The translations under genes were made by a program, and so were the position numbers. From contig NZ_AUGT01000026.1 in NCBI RefSeq assembly GCF_000422805.1, forward strand, positions 16,013-80,012: DNA of 64,000 nt. The letters are read 5' to 3'. The DNA comes from Nocardioides halotolerans DSM 19273 (lineage in GTDB: Bacteria > Actinomycetota > Actinomycetes > Propionibacteriales > Nocardioidaceae). The notes under the pieces are model-generated. The model ran no database searches, had not been told where the DNA came from, and worked only from the letters and a program-made list of their open reading frames with translations. Shown one piece after another: positions 8,043-17,030 of this stretch (positions within the stretch are counted from its first letter, which is position 1; every line of letters begins with the position of its first letter).

Positions 8043-9262
8043 GTGAGGCCCACCCTTGCTCGCGTCGCGGTCACTGCCTTGCGTCCGAGGCCGCCGGCCA
8101 GGCCGCGCACGAGCCGACCGGAGATCCGGCCGTCGCCGAGGCCGAGCTCGACGAGCTCGTCGAAGACTCTTCGGTCCCGGCGGGCCACCCGGATGCCGCC
8201 GTCGACGATCACGGGGTGCTCGGCCAGCCGGGAGGCGACGAACGTGTGCTTGAGGTGCCGACCGAGCTGGTCGCGCACCGCCTGCCGGTGCAGCGCGCCG
8301 GGGTCTCCCCCGCCGCGCAGGGCACGCACGGACGACTGGCCGGCCGCGATCCCCGTGGCGATCGCGTAGTAGATGCCCTCGCCCGTCATCGGGTTGATGA
8401 GCCCGGCGGCGTCGCCGACCAGCAGCACCCGCCCGTCCGGCTGGTCCCACCGCCAGCTCGACAGCGGGAGGTGGTGCCCCTTCCACTCCGCGCCGTCGTA
8501 GCCCGGCAGCAGCTGCTCGAGCTGGTCGAGCAGCAGGGCGCGCGAGGGCGGGTCCTCGCCGTCGGGTGGCAGGAGCTCGCCGTAGCCGATGTTGGAGAGG
8601 CCGTCACCACGGTCGAAGGCCCAGGCGTACGCCGGCTGGCGGCGGTCGCCGTACCTGATCACCTGGGTGCCGCGCCGGTCGGGCGGCGTCGGCGCGTAGC
8701 CGCGGATGGCGAGCGCGCGCCGGCCGGTCGGCAGGCCGAGGTGCGCACGCAGCACCGAGTGCGCGCCGTCGGCGCCGACGACCACACCGGCGTCGGGGAG
8801 GTCGTCGACGGAGGTGACCCGCTGCCGCCGGAACGCCGCTCCGCGCTCCACCGCCCGCTCGACCAGGCGCGCGTCGAAGACCTGTCGCGGGATGACGTGG
8901 ACGGGCCGCGACATCGTCCCCTCGACCGACCCCTCGCCGCGCGCCAGCTCGAGCCGGGTGAGCGGGGTCCAGCCGTCCTCGACGCCGGTGACGCCGATCG
9001 AGGCGAGCTTCGCGAAGCAGTGCGGAGCGATGCCGTCGCCGCACGACTTGTCGCGCGGGAAGTCGGACCGGTCGAGCAGGAGCACCCGCAGCGAGGGGTC
9101 GGCGTGCAGGGCGGCGAGCGCGGTCGTGGCCCCGGCCGGCCCGGCGCCGACGACCACGAGGTCCCAGGACCCGTCGGGGGTGATCATCGCTTCTGGGGTC
9201 CCCACGGAACTGTTCGCCTCCGCGCGCAGCGCTCGGCGCGAAGAGTTTCGTGGGGTGTTCAT
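8039..9262 (-). CDS. Geranylgeranyl reductase family FAD-dependent oxidoreductase
   Basis: A 407-residue flavoprotein with [17 protein letters not shown] (FAD Rossmann, about residues 40-56), [36 protein letters not shown], and [27 protein letters not shown]. These are the hallmarks of the geranylgeranyl reductase/MenJ family, which saturates prenyl double bonds in lipids and quinones. Lying between a UbiA prenyltransferase and a type III PKS, it may reduce the prenyl chain of the operon product, which is inference. ATG 9262 overlaps the UbiA stop (ATGA) and is preferred; ATG 9187 ([10 protein letters not shown]) would drop a poorly conserved 25-residue leader. Confidence 0.85.
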   Translation of the reverse strand: MNTPRNSSRRALRAEANSSVGTPEAMITPDGSWDLVVVGAGPAGATTALAALHADPSLRVLLLDRSDFPRDKSCGDGIAPHCFAKLASIGVTGVEDGWTPLTRLELARGEGSVEGTMSRPVHVIPRQVFDARLVERAVERGAAFRRQRVTSVDDLPDAGVVVGADGAHSVLRAHLGLPTGRRALAIRGYAPTPPDRRGTQVIRYGDRRQPAYAWAFDRGDGLSNIGYGELLPPDGEDPPSRALLLDQLEQLLPGYDGAEWKGHHLPLSSWRWDQPDGRVLLVGDAAGLINPMTGEGIYYAIATGIAAGQSSVRALRGGGDPGALHRQAVRDQLGRHLKHTFVASRLAEHPVIVDGGIRVARRDRRVFDELVELGLGDGRISGRLVRGLAGGLGRKAVTATRARVGLT

Positions 9263-10059
9263 CGAGCCCACACCAGCATCGCCACGTCCACCAGTGCCAT
9301 CGCGATGGCCGCTCTAAACGGGGTCCGCCCCTGTGCGACGAGCGCGACCACCGCGAGACCGGCCGTGATCACCAGTGCTGTGACGGCGAGAGCGATGTTG
9401 TCGACCGGTGCGCCGACCACGATCACGACGGCCGCCGAGACGAGGACGAGCGCGGAGACGACCGGGCTCCAGCGCGCGCCGAGCCGGTGCGGCAGCCCGC
9501 GGACGCCGGTGGCGGCGTCGTCGGCCAGGTCGGGCAGCACGTTGACGAAGTGCGCCCCGACCCCGAGCAGCGCGCCGGCCAGCGGCAGCCACAGCGGCGG
9601 CGCCTGGTCGGGGTTGTCGGTCAGGGAGACGAACGCCGGCAGGCCGCCGAACGCGACGGCGTAGGGAAGCCACGACCACGGCGTCGCCTTTGCGCCCAGG
9701 TTGTAGACCCAGCCGGCAGCGACGCAGACGAGGTGGACGAGTCCCGGCAGCCAGCCGCACGCGAGCGACAGCGGGACCGTGGCGACGAGAGCCAGGCCGC
9801 ACGCCACCCGGACCGTGCGCTCGGAGACCCGCCCGTCGACGAGCGGCTTGTCGGCGCGACCGACGCTGCGGTCGCGGGCGAGGTCGACGAGGTCGTTGGA
9901 CCAGCCGATCGAGAGCTGGCCGGCGAGGACGGCCGCGACCACCAGGGCGATCCGCCCCGGCCCGAGCCCGACCGCGCCGGCGAGCAGGCCGGCGAGCAGC
10001 GTGACCGCGAACGCCGGCCCGGGGTGGCTGGCACCCAGCAGCGCCGCGGCCTTCCTCAT
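9259..10059 (-). CDS. UbiA family prenyltransferase
   Basis: A 266-residue membrane prenyltransferase with about eight transmembrane helices. The first Asp-rich motif is N55-D56-L-V-D59-L-A-R-D63, the classic NDxxDxxxD that holds Mg-diphosphate. The second is VLPDLADDAATGVRGLP. UbiA enzymes transfer a polyprenyl chain to an aromatic or other acceptor inside the membrane. No menaquinone, haem or arabinan genes lie nearby, and it overlaps both neighbours (ATGA on each side). Its acceptor is therefore likely the phenolic made by the type III PKS, giving a prenylated phenolic lipid. SPxxG-type digeranylgeranylglyceryl synthesis is the main alternative. Confidence 0.88.
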   Translation of the reverse strand: MRKAAALLGASHPGPAFAVTLLAGLLAGAVGLGPGRIALVVAAVLAGQLSIGWSNDLVDLARDRSVGRADKPLVDGRVSERTVRVACGLALVATVPLSLACGWLPGLVHLVCVAAGWVYNLGAKATPWSWLPYAVAFGGLPAFVSLTDNPDQAPPLWLPLAGALLGVGAHFVNVLPDLADDAATGVRGLPHRLGARWSPVVSALVLVSAAVVIVVGAPVDNIALAVTALVITAGLAVVALVAQGRTPFRAAIAMALVDVAMLVWAR

Positions 10060-10964
10060 GGAAGCGCCCGGATCTCGTGGACCTCGTGGTGCATCACCGG
10101 ATTGTGGCGCAGCGCCCGGCAGGTGAGCTGCTGCACGTCCTCGCCGCGGGTGGTGGTCACGGTCACGGCGTAGCGGCGTCCGCGGACGTCGAAGACCGCG
10201 TCTGTGTGCCCGTCGCTGACGTGCCGGGAGACGAAGCGCACCGAGTCGAGGCGGCGCTCGTCGACGTGGCGGCGCAGCGCGGCCTCGGCGGCCTGCAGCG
10301 GCGTGGCCAGCCCCGATCGGCCGCGCAGGTGGTCGAGGTCGACCTCGCCGGCGGCCAGCAGCCGCGCCATCCCGCGCGCCGTGTCGGGCTCGAGGCGCCC
10401 GTAGTAGAGACCGTGCGGGAGGACGAGCACGTTGCCGGCGAACCGGTCGCCGCCGATGTGCGAGCACTCCCAGGTCTCGTCGGGGAACGCCTCGGCAAGC
10501 CCGGCCGCGACCGGCCGGCCGCGCTCGGCGCAGCACGCGTCGTGCCGGCCGTGGGTGCAGACCGCGAGCACTGGGTCGGCGTGCCGCGCCAGCCCGAGGG
10601 AGCGGCCCTCGGCGAGCGTCTCGAGGTCGAGGTCGTGGACACCGGCGAGGTCGTCGAGGACGGCGGTCTCCAACCAGGGCTCGGCGTGGTGCGCGTACGC
10701 CGCGAAGACCCGCACGCCCGCGGTGGCCTTCGACGCCCCGGACGGGCGCCGGATCAGCAGCACCTTGGTGCGGGTCGCAGCGGTGCGCTCGCGCAGCTCG
10801 GGCCCGATGCCCGGCGGCATGCGTGCGTCGCGCAGCGCGTCCTCGCCCCACGGACCGGGGTGCTCCACCAGCAGGAAGGACCGCACCGTCGACGCGGTGC
10901 CGGCCATCGTCTCGCTGCGCTCCTCACTGGCGACCGCGCATCGGAAGGGCATGGCACCCATCAT
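10056..10964 (-). CDS. Sucrase/ferredoxin-like family protein (thioredoxin-fold ferredoxin-like)
   Basis: A 302-residue protein of the Suc_Fer-like family. The N-terminus MPFRCAVASEERSETMAGTAS followed by FLLVEHPGPWG is the family opening. The core CTHGRHDACCAERGRPVA and the following CSHIGGDRFAGNVLVLPHGLYYGRL carry the cysteines and the HxGG-D-x-F-A-x-N block. These resemble thioredoxin-like [2Fe-2S] ferredoxins, so an electron-transfer role is plausible; the true function of the family is not established. It starts at ATG 10964 overlapping the cupin stop and ends over the UbiA start. It might supply electrons to the operon's oxygenases, which is inference. Confidence 0.8.
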   Translation of the reverse strand: MMGAMPFRCAVASEERSETMAGTASTVRSFLLVEHPGPWGEDALRDARMPPGIGPELRERTAATRTKVLLIRRPSGASKATAGVRVFAAYAHHAEPWLETAVLDDLAGVHDLDLETLAEGRSLGLARHADPVLAVCTHGRHDACCAERGRPVAAGLAEAFPDETWECSHIGGDRFAGNVLVLPHGLYYGRLEPDTARGMARLLAAGEVDLDHLRGRSGLATPLQAAEAALRRHVDERRLDSVRFVSRHVSDGHTDAVFDVRGRRYAVTVTTTRGEDVQQLTCRALRHNPVMHHEVHEIRALP

Positions 10965-12091
10965 CCGGTGACGACCCTGAGCAGCCCCTCCCGGACCAGC
11001 CGACGGGCCAGGACCAGCCGGCTCTGCTCGTCGAGCGGCAGGTCGCGGGGGCGCAGCTCGGAGCGGTCGCGGACCACCTCGAGGGCCTCCCGGATCCGGG
11101 CAGGCACGTCCATGCTGCGGTCGCCGAGCAGCACCTCGACCCGCTCGCCGTCCGCGCGGTCGACGAGCACCAGGGGGTGGCCGGGGCGGCGGCGCAGCAG
11201 GGTCTCGTCGTCGATCGCGTCTAGGCCGAGGCCGTCGACCAGCGCGCCCTCGAGACGTGGCGGCCGCGAGGTGAGGAAGCGGCGTACCTCGGCCTGCACC
11301 GCCTCGCTCGGGTCGACCGCCCGCAGCCGGTCGGCCACGTCGGAGAGGTGCCGGCCCAGCTGGTGGGCGAGGGCCTGCGGGTCGTCGAGGTAGCCGGCCG
11401 GGAGGTGCTCGGCCGGCACGCCCTCGGTCAGCGACCTGAGCGACCGCTCGACCAGGCCGCGCCAGGTGAGCTGGTTGATGCCGATCGTGATGTGCAGCGA
11501 GACCGTGTCCTGCGCGCGTGCGGCGTGCGGGGTGCCGGTGGGGAGGTACATCACGTGGCCGGGCTCGAGCAGTGGCTCCTCGGCGGCGGCGCCGACGGGG
11601 TGCAGCTCCCACTGCTTGGTGCCGGCGGTCTGCAGCACGAACACGTCGTGGGTGTCGGAGTGCACCGCGAAGCCCTGCGACCCGGGCGGGGTGAGGTAGG
11701 CGTTGGCCTGGCAGGGGTGGCCGAGCTCGAGCTCGAGCTCGGAGATCAGGTCGACCAGCGGCGGGAACGAGCGGTGCAGGCCCTGGAAGACCACGGTCGC
11801 GCCGTTGCGGAACTCCTCGACCGCGGTGCGCCCGTCGACCAGCCCGGTCAGCGCGCGGCCCGCGAGCGTGGCGCCGCGCGTGTAGTCCTTCTCGGGCAGC
11901 ACCGTGCCGTCGCGCACCAGCCGGACGCTCGGCGTGCGGATCCCGGTCGCGGTCAGCAGGCGGTCGGCGTCGTCGAGGGAGAAGTACGCCGCCAGCTCGT
12001 CGGGGTCGACCTCGTGGTGGTGGACCTGCGACGCCCAGACCTTCTCGCGGAAGGTCTGGGCGTCACCGGTGAGCTGTTGGAGAGCGCTCAG
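10961..12091 (-). CDS. JmjC-like cupin (cupin_4) Fe(II)/2-oxoglutarate oxygenase
   Basis: An oxygenase of the ROXA/YcfD (ribosomal oxygenase) type. It has the iron-binding H-S-D (about residues 144-146, in FAVHSDTHDVFVLQ), a distal His in TVSLHITIG, GTKQWELHP and GHVMYLPTGTPHAA, then a C-terminal winged-helix-like region. Conserved family sequence (ALQQLTGDAQTFREKVWASQ) extends upstream of the first in-frame GTG (11917). The only way to include it is a CTG codon at 12091, which overlaps the stop of the Asp-rich peptide gene (CTGA). That start is inferred. Known relatives hydroxylate Arg or His of ribosomal proteins. Translational coupling to a peptide gene raises the possibility that the peptide is its substrate. 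Confidence 0.75.
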   Translation of the reverse strand: MSALQQLTGDAQTFREKVWASQVHHHEVDPDELAAYFSLDDADRLLTATGIRTPSVRLVRDGTVLPEKDYTRGATLAGRALTGLVDGRTAVEEFRNGATVVFQGLHRSFPPLVDLISELELELGHPCQANAYLTPPGSQGFAVHSDTHDVFVLQTAGTKQWELHPVGAAAEEPLLEPGHVMYLPTGTPHAARAQDTVSLHITIGINQLTWRGLVERSLRSLTEGVPAEHLPAGYLDDPQALAHQLGRHLSDVADRLRAVDPSEAVQAEVRRFLTSRPPRLEGALVDGLGLDAIDDETLLRRRPGHPLVLVDRADGERVEVLLGDRSMDVPARIREALEVVRDRSELRPRDLPLDEQSRLVLARRLVREGLLRVVTG

Positions 12092-12318
12092 GAGGCGTCC
12101 CCGTCGGTCGTGTCGGTCGAGTCGCCGTCGGTGCCGTCGGCGTCGCCGGAGTCACCGTCGGTGCTGTCGGTCGAGTCGCCGTCGGTCGAGTCGCCGTCGG
12201 TGCCGTCGGCGTCGCCACCGTCCGTGCCGTCCGCGTCGCCGCCGCCGAGCCCGGCGTCACCGGACGGGGCCGTGGTCATGTCGTCGTCGCCGAGCGGCTC
12301 TTCGGGAGTGGTGGTCAT
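12088..12318 (-). CDS. Small Asp-rich repetitive peptide, coupled to the JmjC cupin
   Basis: A 76-residue protein of only nine amino-acid types: 23 Asp, with Gly, Thr, Ser and Ala making up most of the rest. It contains no Lys, Arg, His, Cys or aromatic residue. After a leader-like MTTTPEEPLGDDDMTTAPSG and a GLGGG hinge, it repeats units such as GDADGTDG and DSTDG to the end. Spacing of Asp (D-x-D-G-x-D) recalls calcium-binding loops. GGAGG lies seven bases before the ATG, a strong ribosome binding site. Its stop overlaps a CTG start of the JmjC-like oxygenase. It could be a precursor peptide modified by that enzyme, a metal-binding peptide, or a disordered accessory protein. No function is known to me. 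Confidence 0.75.
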   Translation of the reverse strand: MTTTPEEPLGDDDMTTAPSGDAGLGGGDADGTDGGDADGTDGDSTDGDSTDSTDGDSGDADGTDGDSTDTTDGDAS

Positions 12319-12399
12319 GTGTCCTCCAGTGGGTCGGTGTGGGACCAGTCAAGTACCCCTGGGCCTCGGTGTACACACCGCGAGCCGGTCAGCCGCGGA

Positions 12400-15300
12400 T
12401 CAGCCCGGGATCAGCCCGCGCCGCCGGGCGATCGCGGCCGCCTCGGTGCGTCCTGACGCGTTGAGCTTGGCCAGGATGTTGGACACGTGCACCGAGACCG
12501 TCTTGGCGCTGATGAACAGCTGCTTGCCGATCTCGCCGTTGGAGCGGCCCTCGGCGACCAGCGCCAGGATCTCGGACTCGCGCGCGGTGAGGGTGTCGGA
12601 CGCGGATCCGTCGGCGCGCGCCGGCGCGCTGCCCTGGGCGCGCAACCGATCGAGGAGGGGTACGGCGCCCAGCCGGTGGGCGACCTCGCGGGCCTGGTCG
12701 GCGAGCTCGCGGGCGCCCGCGGTGTCACCGGTGGAGCGCAGGATGCCGGCGAGCACCGCCCGGACCGTGGCGAGCTCGTGGACGTGCCCGAACTCCTCGT
12801 AGAGGTCGGCGGCCTCGCGCCAGACCTGGACGAGGTCGTCCTGCGTGGGCGCGTCGACCCCGGAGAGCCAGCGGGCGCGCAGGGTCTCGGCGTCGAGCCG
12901 CTTCACCCACGCCCGGCCCTCCGGGCCCCAGTGACCGGAGGGGTCGGTGTACTTCTGGAGCACGACGTGGCCGTCGCCGTGCAGCCGCTCCACCTCGGCC
13001 ATCAGCTCGGTGCGCTCCGCGCCGCTGAGTCGGGGCAGCGCATCGGCCACCGCGCCGGTCGCGATCGCGGCGAGCCGGATGCGGGCGCTGAACCACGGGT
13101 GCCAGATCCGGCCGAGCACCGTCACGGCGTCGTCGTAGACGCCGATGACCTTGATCGGGTCGTCGGCGCGCGCGGCGTCGGCCATCTCGGCGACGACGGA
13201 GTTGATCGCCACGCCGCCCTCGAGCTCCCAGAACCGGCGCAGGGCCCGGGCGCGCTCGGCCACGGGCTCGCCGCGGCCGGACTCCACGAGCAGCGCGACG
13301 CCGGCGACCAGGGCCGCCGGGATCGGCGGCACCTGCTCGTTGCTGGTGTCGGCCAGCCGCAATGCCTCGTCCCAGTCGCCGTCGACGCTCTTGATCCACG
13401 CCAGCTGCCACCGCGACTCCCAGCCCCAGGGGCCGTAGGGGACGCCGGCGTCGGCGGCGGACTTCATCGCGCTGCGGAACCACGTCTCGGCCTGGGCCCA
13501 CTCCGCCCAGTCCTGGTAGGAGCGGCCCAGGAAGTAGCGGGCACGCAGCTCGGCGCGCAGCGCGCCGGTCTCGACCGCGCGGTGGACGGCCTCGACCAGC
13601 GCGGAGCGGAGCGCGTCCTTCGGACCGGCCTTCTTGAGCTGGCTGAGGGTGGTGATGACGTCGGCGGCGAGCTCGTGCAGGTCGAGCCGCTCGGCCAGCG
13701 CCAGCGCGTCGAGCCCGGCGGCCTGCGCCTCGTCGTAGCGCCCGTAGCCGGTGAGCACCCGCGCCTGGATCGCGAGCACCTTCGCACGCAGCCCGCCGGC
13801 GTCCTCGGGCAGCAGGTCGACGGCCTGCTGCACGAGCTCGCAGGGGTCGAGGTCGGGGCTCTCTGTGAGGATCACGACGTCGGCCTGCGCGGCCAGCATG
13901 CGGGCCCGCCACCCGGGCGGGGCGTCGGGGGCGAGCGCCGCGAGCTGCTCGGCGAGCAGGGCCGCGGCGCGGGTCGGCTGGCCCGACGCCGTGAGCGCCT
14001 CGGCCGCGCTGACCGACAGCTTGGAGATGTCGATCTGGCAGGTCGAGCGGCGCCGCGGGTCGGCGAGCAGCTCGAGCGCCTGCTCGTAGTGGTGGGCCGC
14101 CTCGTCGGGGCCGGCCACCGCGGTCGCCTCGTCGCCCGCGCGGATGCTGGCGTCGAGGGCGGTCTCGAGGTCGTGGGCCAGCCGGGCGTGCCGGGCCAGC
14201 TCCGCGGCGGTGCCGCGGCCCATGCCCTCCTTGAGCGCCTCGGCGTACTGCGCGTGCAGCCGCACCCGCTCGCCGGGCAGCAGGTCGTCGTAGACCGCCT
14301 CGCCGAGCAGCGCGTGGCGGAAGGAGTAGGTGCCTTCGCCGGGCACCAGGAGGTTCATCTCGACGGCCTGGCGCAGACCCTCCTCGAGCGAGTCGACGGG
14401 CACCCCGGACGCCGCGACCAGCAGGTCGTGGGCCACCTTGCGGCCGGCGACGCTCGCGACGCGCACGACCTGGCGGGCCGCCTCGTTGAGCCGGTCGAGG
14501 CGCACGAGCAGCACGTCGGCGAGCTCGTCGGGCACCCAGCTGCCCGGCTGGGTGGCGGCGCCGACGAGCTCCTCGACGAAGAACGCGTTGCCCTCGGCGC
14601 GGCGCACGATCGCGCTCAGCTCCTTCTCGCGCATGGAGTCGGGCGAGAGGCTGGCGATGAGCAACCGGACGTGCTCGTCGCCGAGCGGGGCGAGCTGGAG
14701 CCGCTCGACGCCGCCGAGACGGGACCACTCGGCGACCTGGCGGCGCAGCGGGTGGCGGCGGTGCAGGTCGTCGGAGCGGTACGACGCCACGATCGCCACC
14801 CGGCCCTCGCCGGCGCCCTCGAACGGCCGGGAGAACAGGAAGCTGAGCAGGTCGCGCGTGGACTGGTCGGCCCAGTGGCAGTCCTCGATCACCAGGAGCA
14901 GCGGCGCCTCCGCGGCTGCCTCGCCCAGGAGCGTGTGCACCGCGGCGAACAGGTCCGCACGGTCGACGCTCTCGCCCTCGATGCGGCCGGGCGTGCCCTC
15001 GGCGGGCACCAGCACCCGTCGTCCGGGCTGGAGACGCGCGAGCGCGGGGTGGGCCTCGGCGACTCGCGCGACGACCTCGGGCAGCTCGGCCTGGAGCCGG
15101 CCGAGCACCTCGGAGAAGGGCAGGTAGGGGAGCGCGCTGTCGCCGAAGTCCAGGCAGTGCCCGGCGAACACGCGCCACCCCTCCTCGACCGCGAGGTCGC
15201 GGAGCTCGACCAGCAGCCGGGTCTTGCCCACGCCGGCGTCACCAGAGAGCACGACGTGCCGCGGAGGCACGGTCCGCTCCGCGTCGTCCGCCGACGACGA

Positions 15301-15450
15301 GACGCCGAGCAACGAAGCGATCTCCGTCAGCTCGGCGTCTCTGCCGATCAAGGTCCGGCTGGTCGTGTGTACAGCCACACCGTCCATGATCCCTTGTTCA
15401 GTTGTGAGGTCGTGCACCGTTTTCCTGTCCGGCGCCGTGTCGATGCTCAT
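12400..15450 (-). CDS. Large LuxR-family ATP-binding transcriptional regulator (LAL type)
   Basis: A 1016-residue signalling regulator. An N-terminal AAA/STAND ATPase begins with TLIGRDAELTEI, then Walker A GDAGVGKT (residues 70-77) and Walker B LLLVIEDCHWAD (about 184-195). A long helical, TPR-like middle follows. The C-terminal LuxR helix-turn-helix is LTARESEILALVAEGRSNGEIGKQLFISAKTVSVHVSNILAKL. LAL regulators usually activate transcription in response to a ligand or protein bound by the repeat region. It is leftward, upstream of the peptide-cupin-PKS operon with 81 bp between, so it may be a pathway regulator; that is inference from position. ATG 15450 is used; ATG 15387 (MDGVAVHTT) would be shorter. 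Confidence 0.9.
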   Translation of the reverse strand: MSIDTAPDRKTVHDLTTEQGIMDGVAVHTTSRTLIGRDAELTEIASLLGVSSSADDAERTVPPRHVVLSGDAGVGKTRLLVELRDLAVEEGWRVFAGHCLDFGDSALPYLPFSEVLGRLQAELPEVVARVAEAHPALARLQPGRRVLVPAEGTPGRIEGESVDRADLFAAVHTLLGEAAAEAPLLLVIEDCHWADQSTRDLLSFLFSRPFEGAGEGRVAIVASYRSDDLHRRHPLRRQVAEWSRLGGVERLQLAPLGDEHVRLLIASLSPDSMREKELSAIVRRAEGNAFFVEELVGAATQPGSWVPDELADVLLVRLDRLNEAARQVVRVASVAGRKVAHDLLVAASGVPVDSLEEGLRQAVEMNLLVPGEGTYSFRHALLGEAVYDDLLPGERVRLHAQYAEALKEGMGRGTAAELARHARLAHDLETALDASIRAGDEATAVAGPDEAAHHYEQALELLADPRRRSTCQIDISKLSVSAAEALTASGQPTRAAALLAEQLAALAPDAPPGWRARMLAAQADVVILTESPDLDPCELVQQAVDLLPEDAGGLRAKVLAIQARVLTGYGRYDEAQAAGLDALALAERLDLHELAADVITTLSQLKKAGPKDALRSALVEAVHRAVETGALRAELRARYFLGRSYQDWAEWAQAETWFRSAMKSAADAGVPYGPWGWESRWQLAWIKSVDGDWDEALRLADTSNEQVPPIPAALVAGVALLVESGRGEPVAERARALRRFWELEGGVAINSVVAEMADAARADDPIKVIGVYDDAVTVLGRIWHPWFSARIRLAAIATGAVADALPRLSGAERTELMAEVERLHGDGHVVLQKYTDPSGHWGPEGRAWVKRLDAETLRARWLSGVDAPTQDDLVQVWREAADLYEEFGHVHELATVRAVLAGILRSTGDTAGARELADQAREVAHRLGAVPLLDRLRAQGSAPARADGSASDTLTARESEILALVAEGRSNGEIGKQLFISAKTVSVHVSNILAKLNASGRTEAAAIARRRGLIPG

Positions 15451-15479
15451 CCGAGCTCGATCTCGGTGGCGGTGCGCGG

Positions 15480-15620
15480 TCAGCGCGGCGTGCGCGTGGC
15501 CTCGGCGGGTCGGCGTACGAACGGCATCCGCACGCGGCGACCGTGGCGGCCGACCTCCTTGCGAGCCCGGTTGCTGCGGTACTCGATCTCGGCCTGGTAG
15601 GTCTCGAAGGTGTTGTACAT
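15480..15620 (-). CDS. Small basic protein of unknown function (46 aa)
   Basis: MYNTFETYQAEIEYRSNRARKEV... is a 46-residue, strongly basic peptide with an amphipathic N-terminal helix and an Arg-rich tail (RHGRRVR, RRPAEATRTPR). An AGGAG-like sequence (TGAGGAG) lies about ten bases before the ATG. Short helical peptides of this kind are common in actinobacterial genomes and usually annotated hypothetical. It lies 29 bp upstream of the LuxR-family regulator on the same strand and may be cotranscribed with it. No function can be assigned. Confidence 0.6.
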   Translation of the reverse strand: MYNTFETYQAEIEYRSNRARKEVGRHGRRVRMPFVRRPAEATRTPR

Positions 15621-15794
15621 CTCTGGTGTGCTCCTCAGTCGGTGTTCCGGTGCTGCCTGGTGATCACAAAGATCGCCGCCTGAGGTAGGCACCCACATCG
15701 GGAAGGTGCCTTATCTCTGGCACCAGGTCCACGGACGCGAACCCCTAAGCACGACACCGATGCCGCCGAGCACGCGTAGGAGGCACCTCATGCG

Positions 15795-15861
15795 TCACAC
15801 CGGCCCCACCGGTGACTGAGGGGGTGGGCGGTCGGTACGGCCCCGTCAGGGCCCGACGGGG
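15795..15861. terminator. Hairpin pair at the end of the hut operon
   Basis: CCCCGTC (15841-15847) pairs with GACGGGG (15855-15861) across the hutI stop codon. A second stem, GTCAC-CCGG with CCGGTGAC, lies at about 15795-15817. Either could stop leftward transcription of allC-hutF-hutI. No T-run follows, which is usual in this GC range. Confidence 0.4.
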
Positions 15862-17030
15862 CGGCCGCCGAGCCACGTGCCGGCGACGAGCGGTACGCCG
15901 GGGCGGTAGGCGAGGTGCACGTGCGACGGGGCGTCGAGCAGCACCAGGTCGGCCCGCGAGCCGACCGCGATGCGGCCGACGTCGTCGCGGTCGAGGGCGC
16001 GCGCACCGCCCGCGGTCGCGGCGTGCACGGCCTCGGCCGGGATCATCCCCATCTCGCGGACGGCGAGCGCGATGCACAGCGGCACCGAGCTGGTGAAGCT
16101 CGAGCCCGGGTTGCAGTCGCTGGCCAGCGCGACGGCTACTCCGGCGTCGAGCAGCCGCCGCGCGTCGGGGTAGGGCTGGCGGGTCGAGAACTCCACGCCG
16201 GGCAGCAGCGTGGCGACGGTGCCGCTGTCGCGGAGCGCGTCGACGTCGGCATCGGTGAGGTAGGTGCAGTGGTCGACCGCGGCCAGCCCCAGCTCGGCCG
16301 CGAGCAGCACGCCCGGGCCGGGTCCGAGCTGGCTGGCGTGCAGCCGGCCCCTCAGGCCGTGGGCCGCACCCGCCTCGAGCACGGCCCGCGCCTGGTCGGC
16401 GTCGAAGGCTCCGGTCTCGCAGAAGGCGTCGACCCAGCGGGCGTAGGGCGCCGCGGCCTCGAGCATCGGCCCGGTCACGAGGTCGACGTAACCAGCGGGG
16501 TCGCCGGCGTACTCGGCCGGGACGACGTGCGCGCCGAGGAACGTCGTCTCGTCGGTGAACTGCCGCGCCACCGCCAGGCTGCGGGCCTCGTCGTGCACGG
16601 TGAGGCCGTAGCCGGACTTGATCTCGACCGTCGTGGTGCCCTGCCGGGTCATCTCCTGCACCAGCCTGGCGACGTGCGCGGTGAGCTGCTCGTCGGTCGC
16701 GGCGCGGGTCGCGGCGACGGTGGTGCGGATGCCGCCGGCGGCGTAGGACTCCCCCGCCATCCGCGCCGCGAACTCCGCAGCGCGATCTCCCGCGAAGACG
16801 AGGTGGCTGTGGCTGTCGACGAAGCCCGGCAGCACGGCCCGGCCCCCGGCGTCGACCTGCTCGTCGGCCGCTGGCGCGTCGGCCGCAGGCCCCACCCAGG
16901 CGACCGTGCTGCCCTCGACGACGACGGCGGCGTCGACGATGGTGCCGAGGAGGTCGTCGGCCGCCGTCGATCGTTGCGGGTCGTTGGTGACCAGCTCGCC
17001 GATGTGGGTGATGAGGGTCGTGGCCGTCAC
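15846..17030 (-). CDS. hutI: Imidazolonepropionase
   Basis: A 394-residue amidohydrolase that opens 4-imidazolone-5-propionate to N-formimino-L-glutamate, the third step of histidine degradation. Metal and substrate residues are visible in [61 protein letters not shown] and [15 protein letters not shown]. The length is normal for the family. The GTG start at 17030 overlaps the hutF stop (GTGA), and longer upstream reading is hutF in another frame. It is the last gene of the operon allC-hutF-hutI, with a hairpin across its stop codon. Confidence 0.95.
   Translation of the reverse strand: MTATTLITHIGELVTNDPQRSTAADDLLGTIVDAAVVVEGSTVAWVGPAADAPAADEQVDAGGRAVLPGFVDSHSHLVFAGDRAAEFAARMAGESYAAGGIRTTVAATRAATDEQLTAHVARLVQEMTRQGTTTVEIKSGYGLTVHDEARSLAVARQFTDETTFLGAHVVPAEYAGDPAGYVDLVTGPMLEAAAPYARWVDAFCETGAFDADQARAVLEAGAAHGLRGRLHASQLGPGPGVLLAAELGLAAVDHCTYLTDADVDALRDSGTVATLLPGVEFSTRQPYPDARRLLDAGVAVALASDCNPGSSFTSSVPLCIALAVREMGMIPAEAVHAATAGGARALDRDDVGRIAVGSRADLVLLDAPSHVHLAYRPGVPLVAGTWLGGRPVGP

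Noticed and set aside
12487..15600. A 1037-codon rightward frame over the LuxR-type ATPase gene
   Set aside because: The opposite strand encodes clear Walker A, Walker B and helix-turn-helix motifs. The antisense frame has none.
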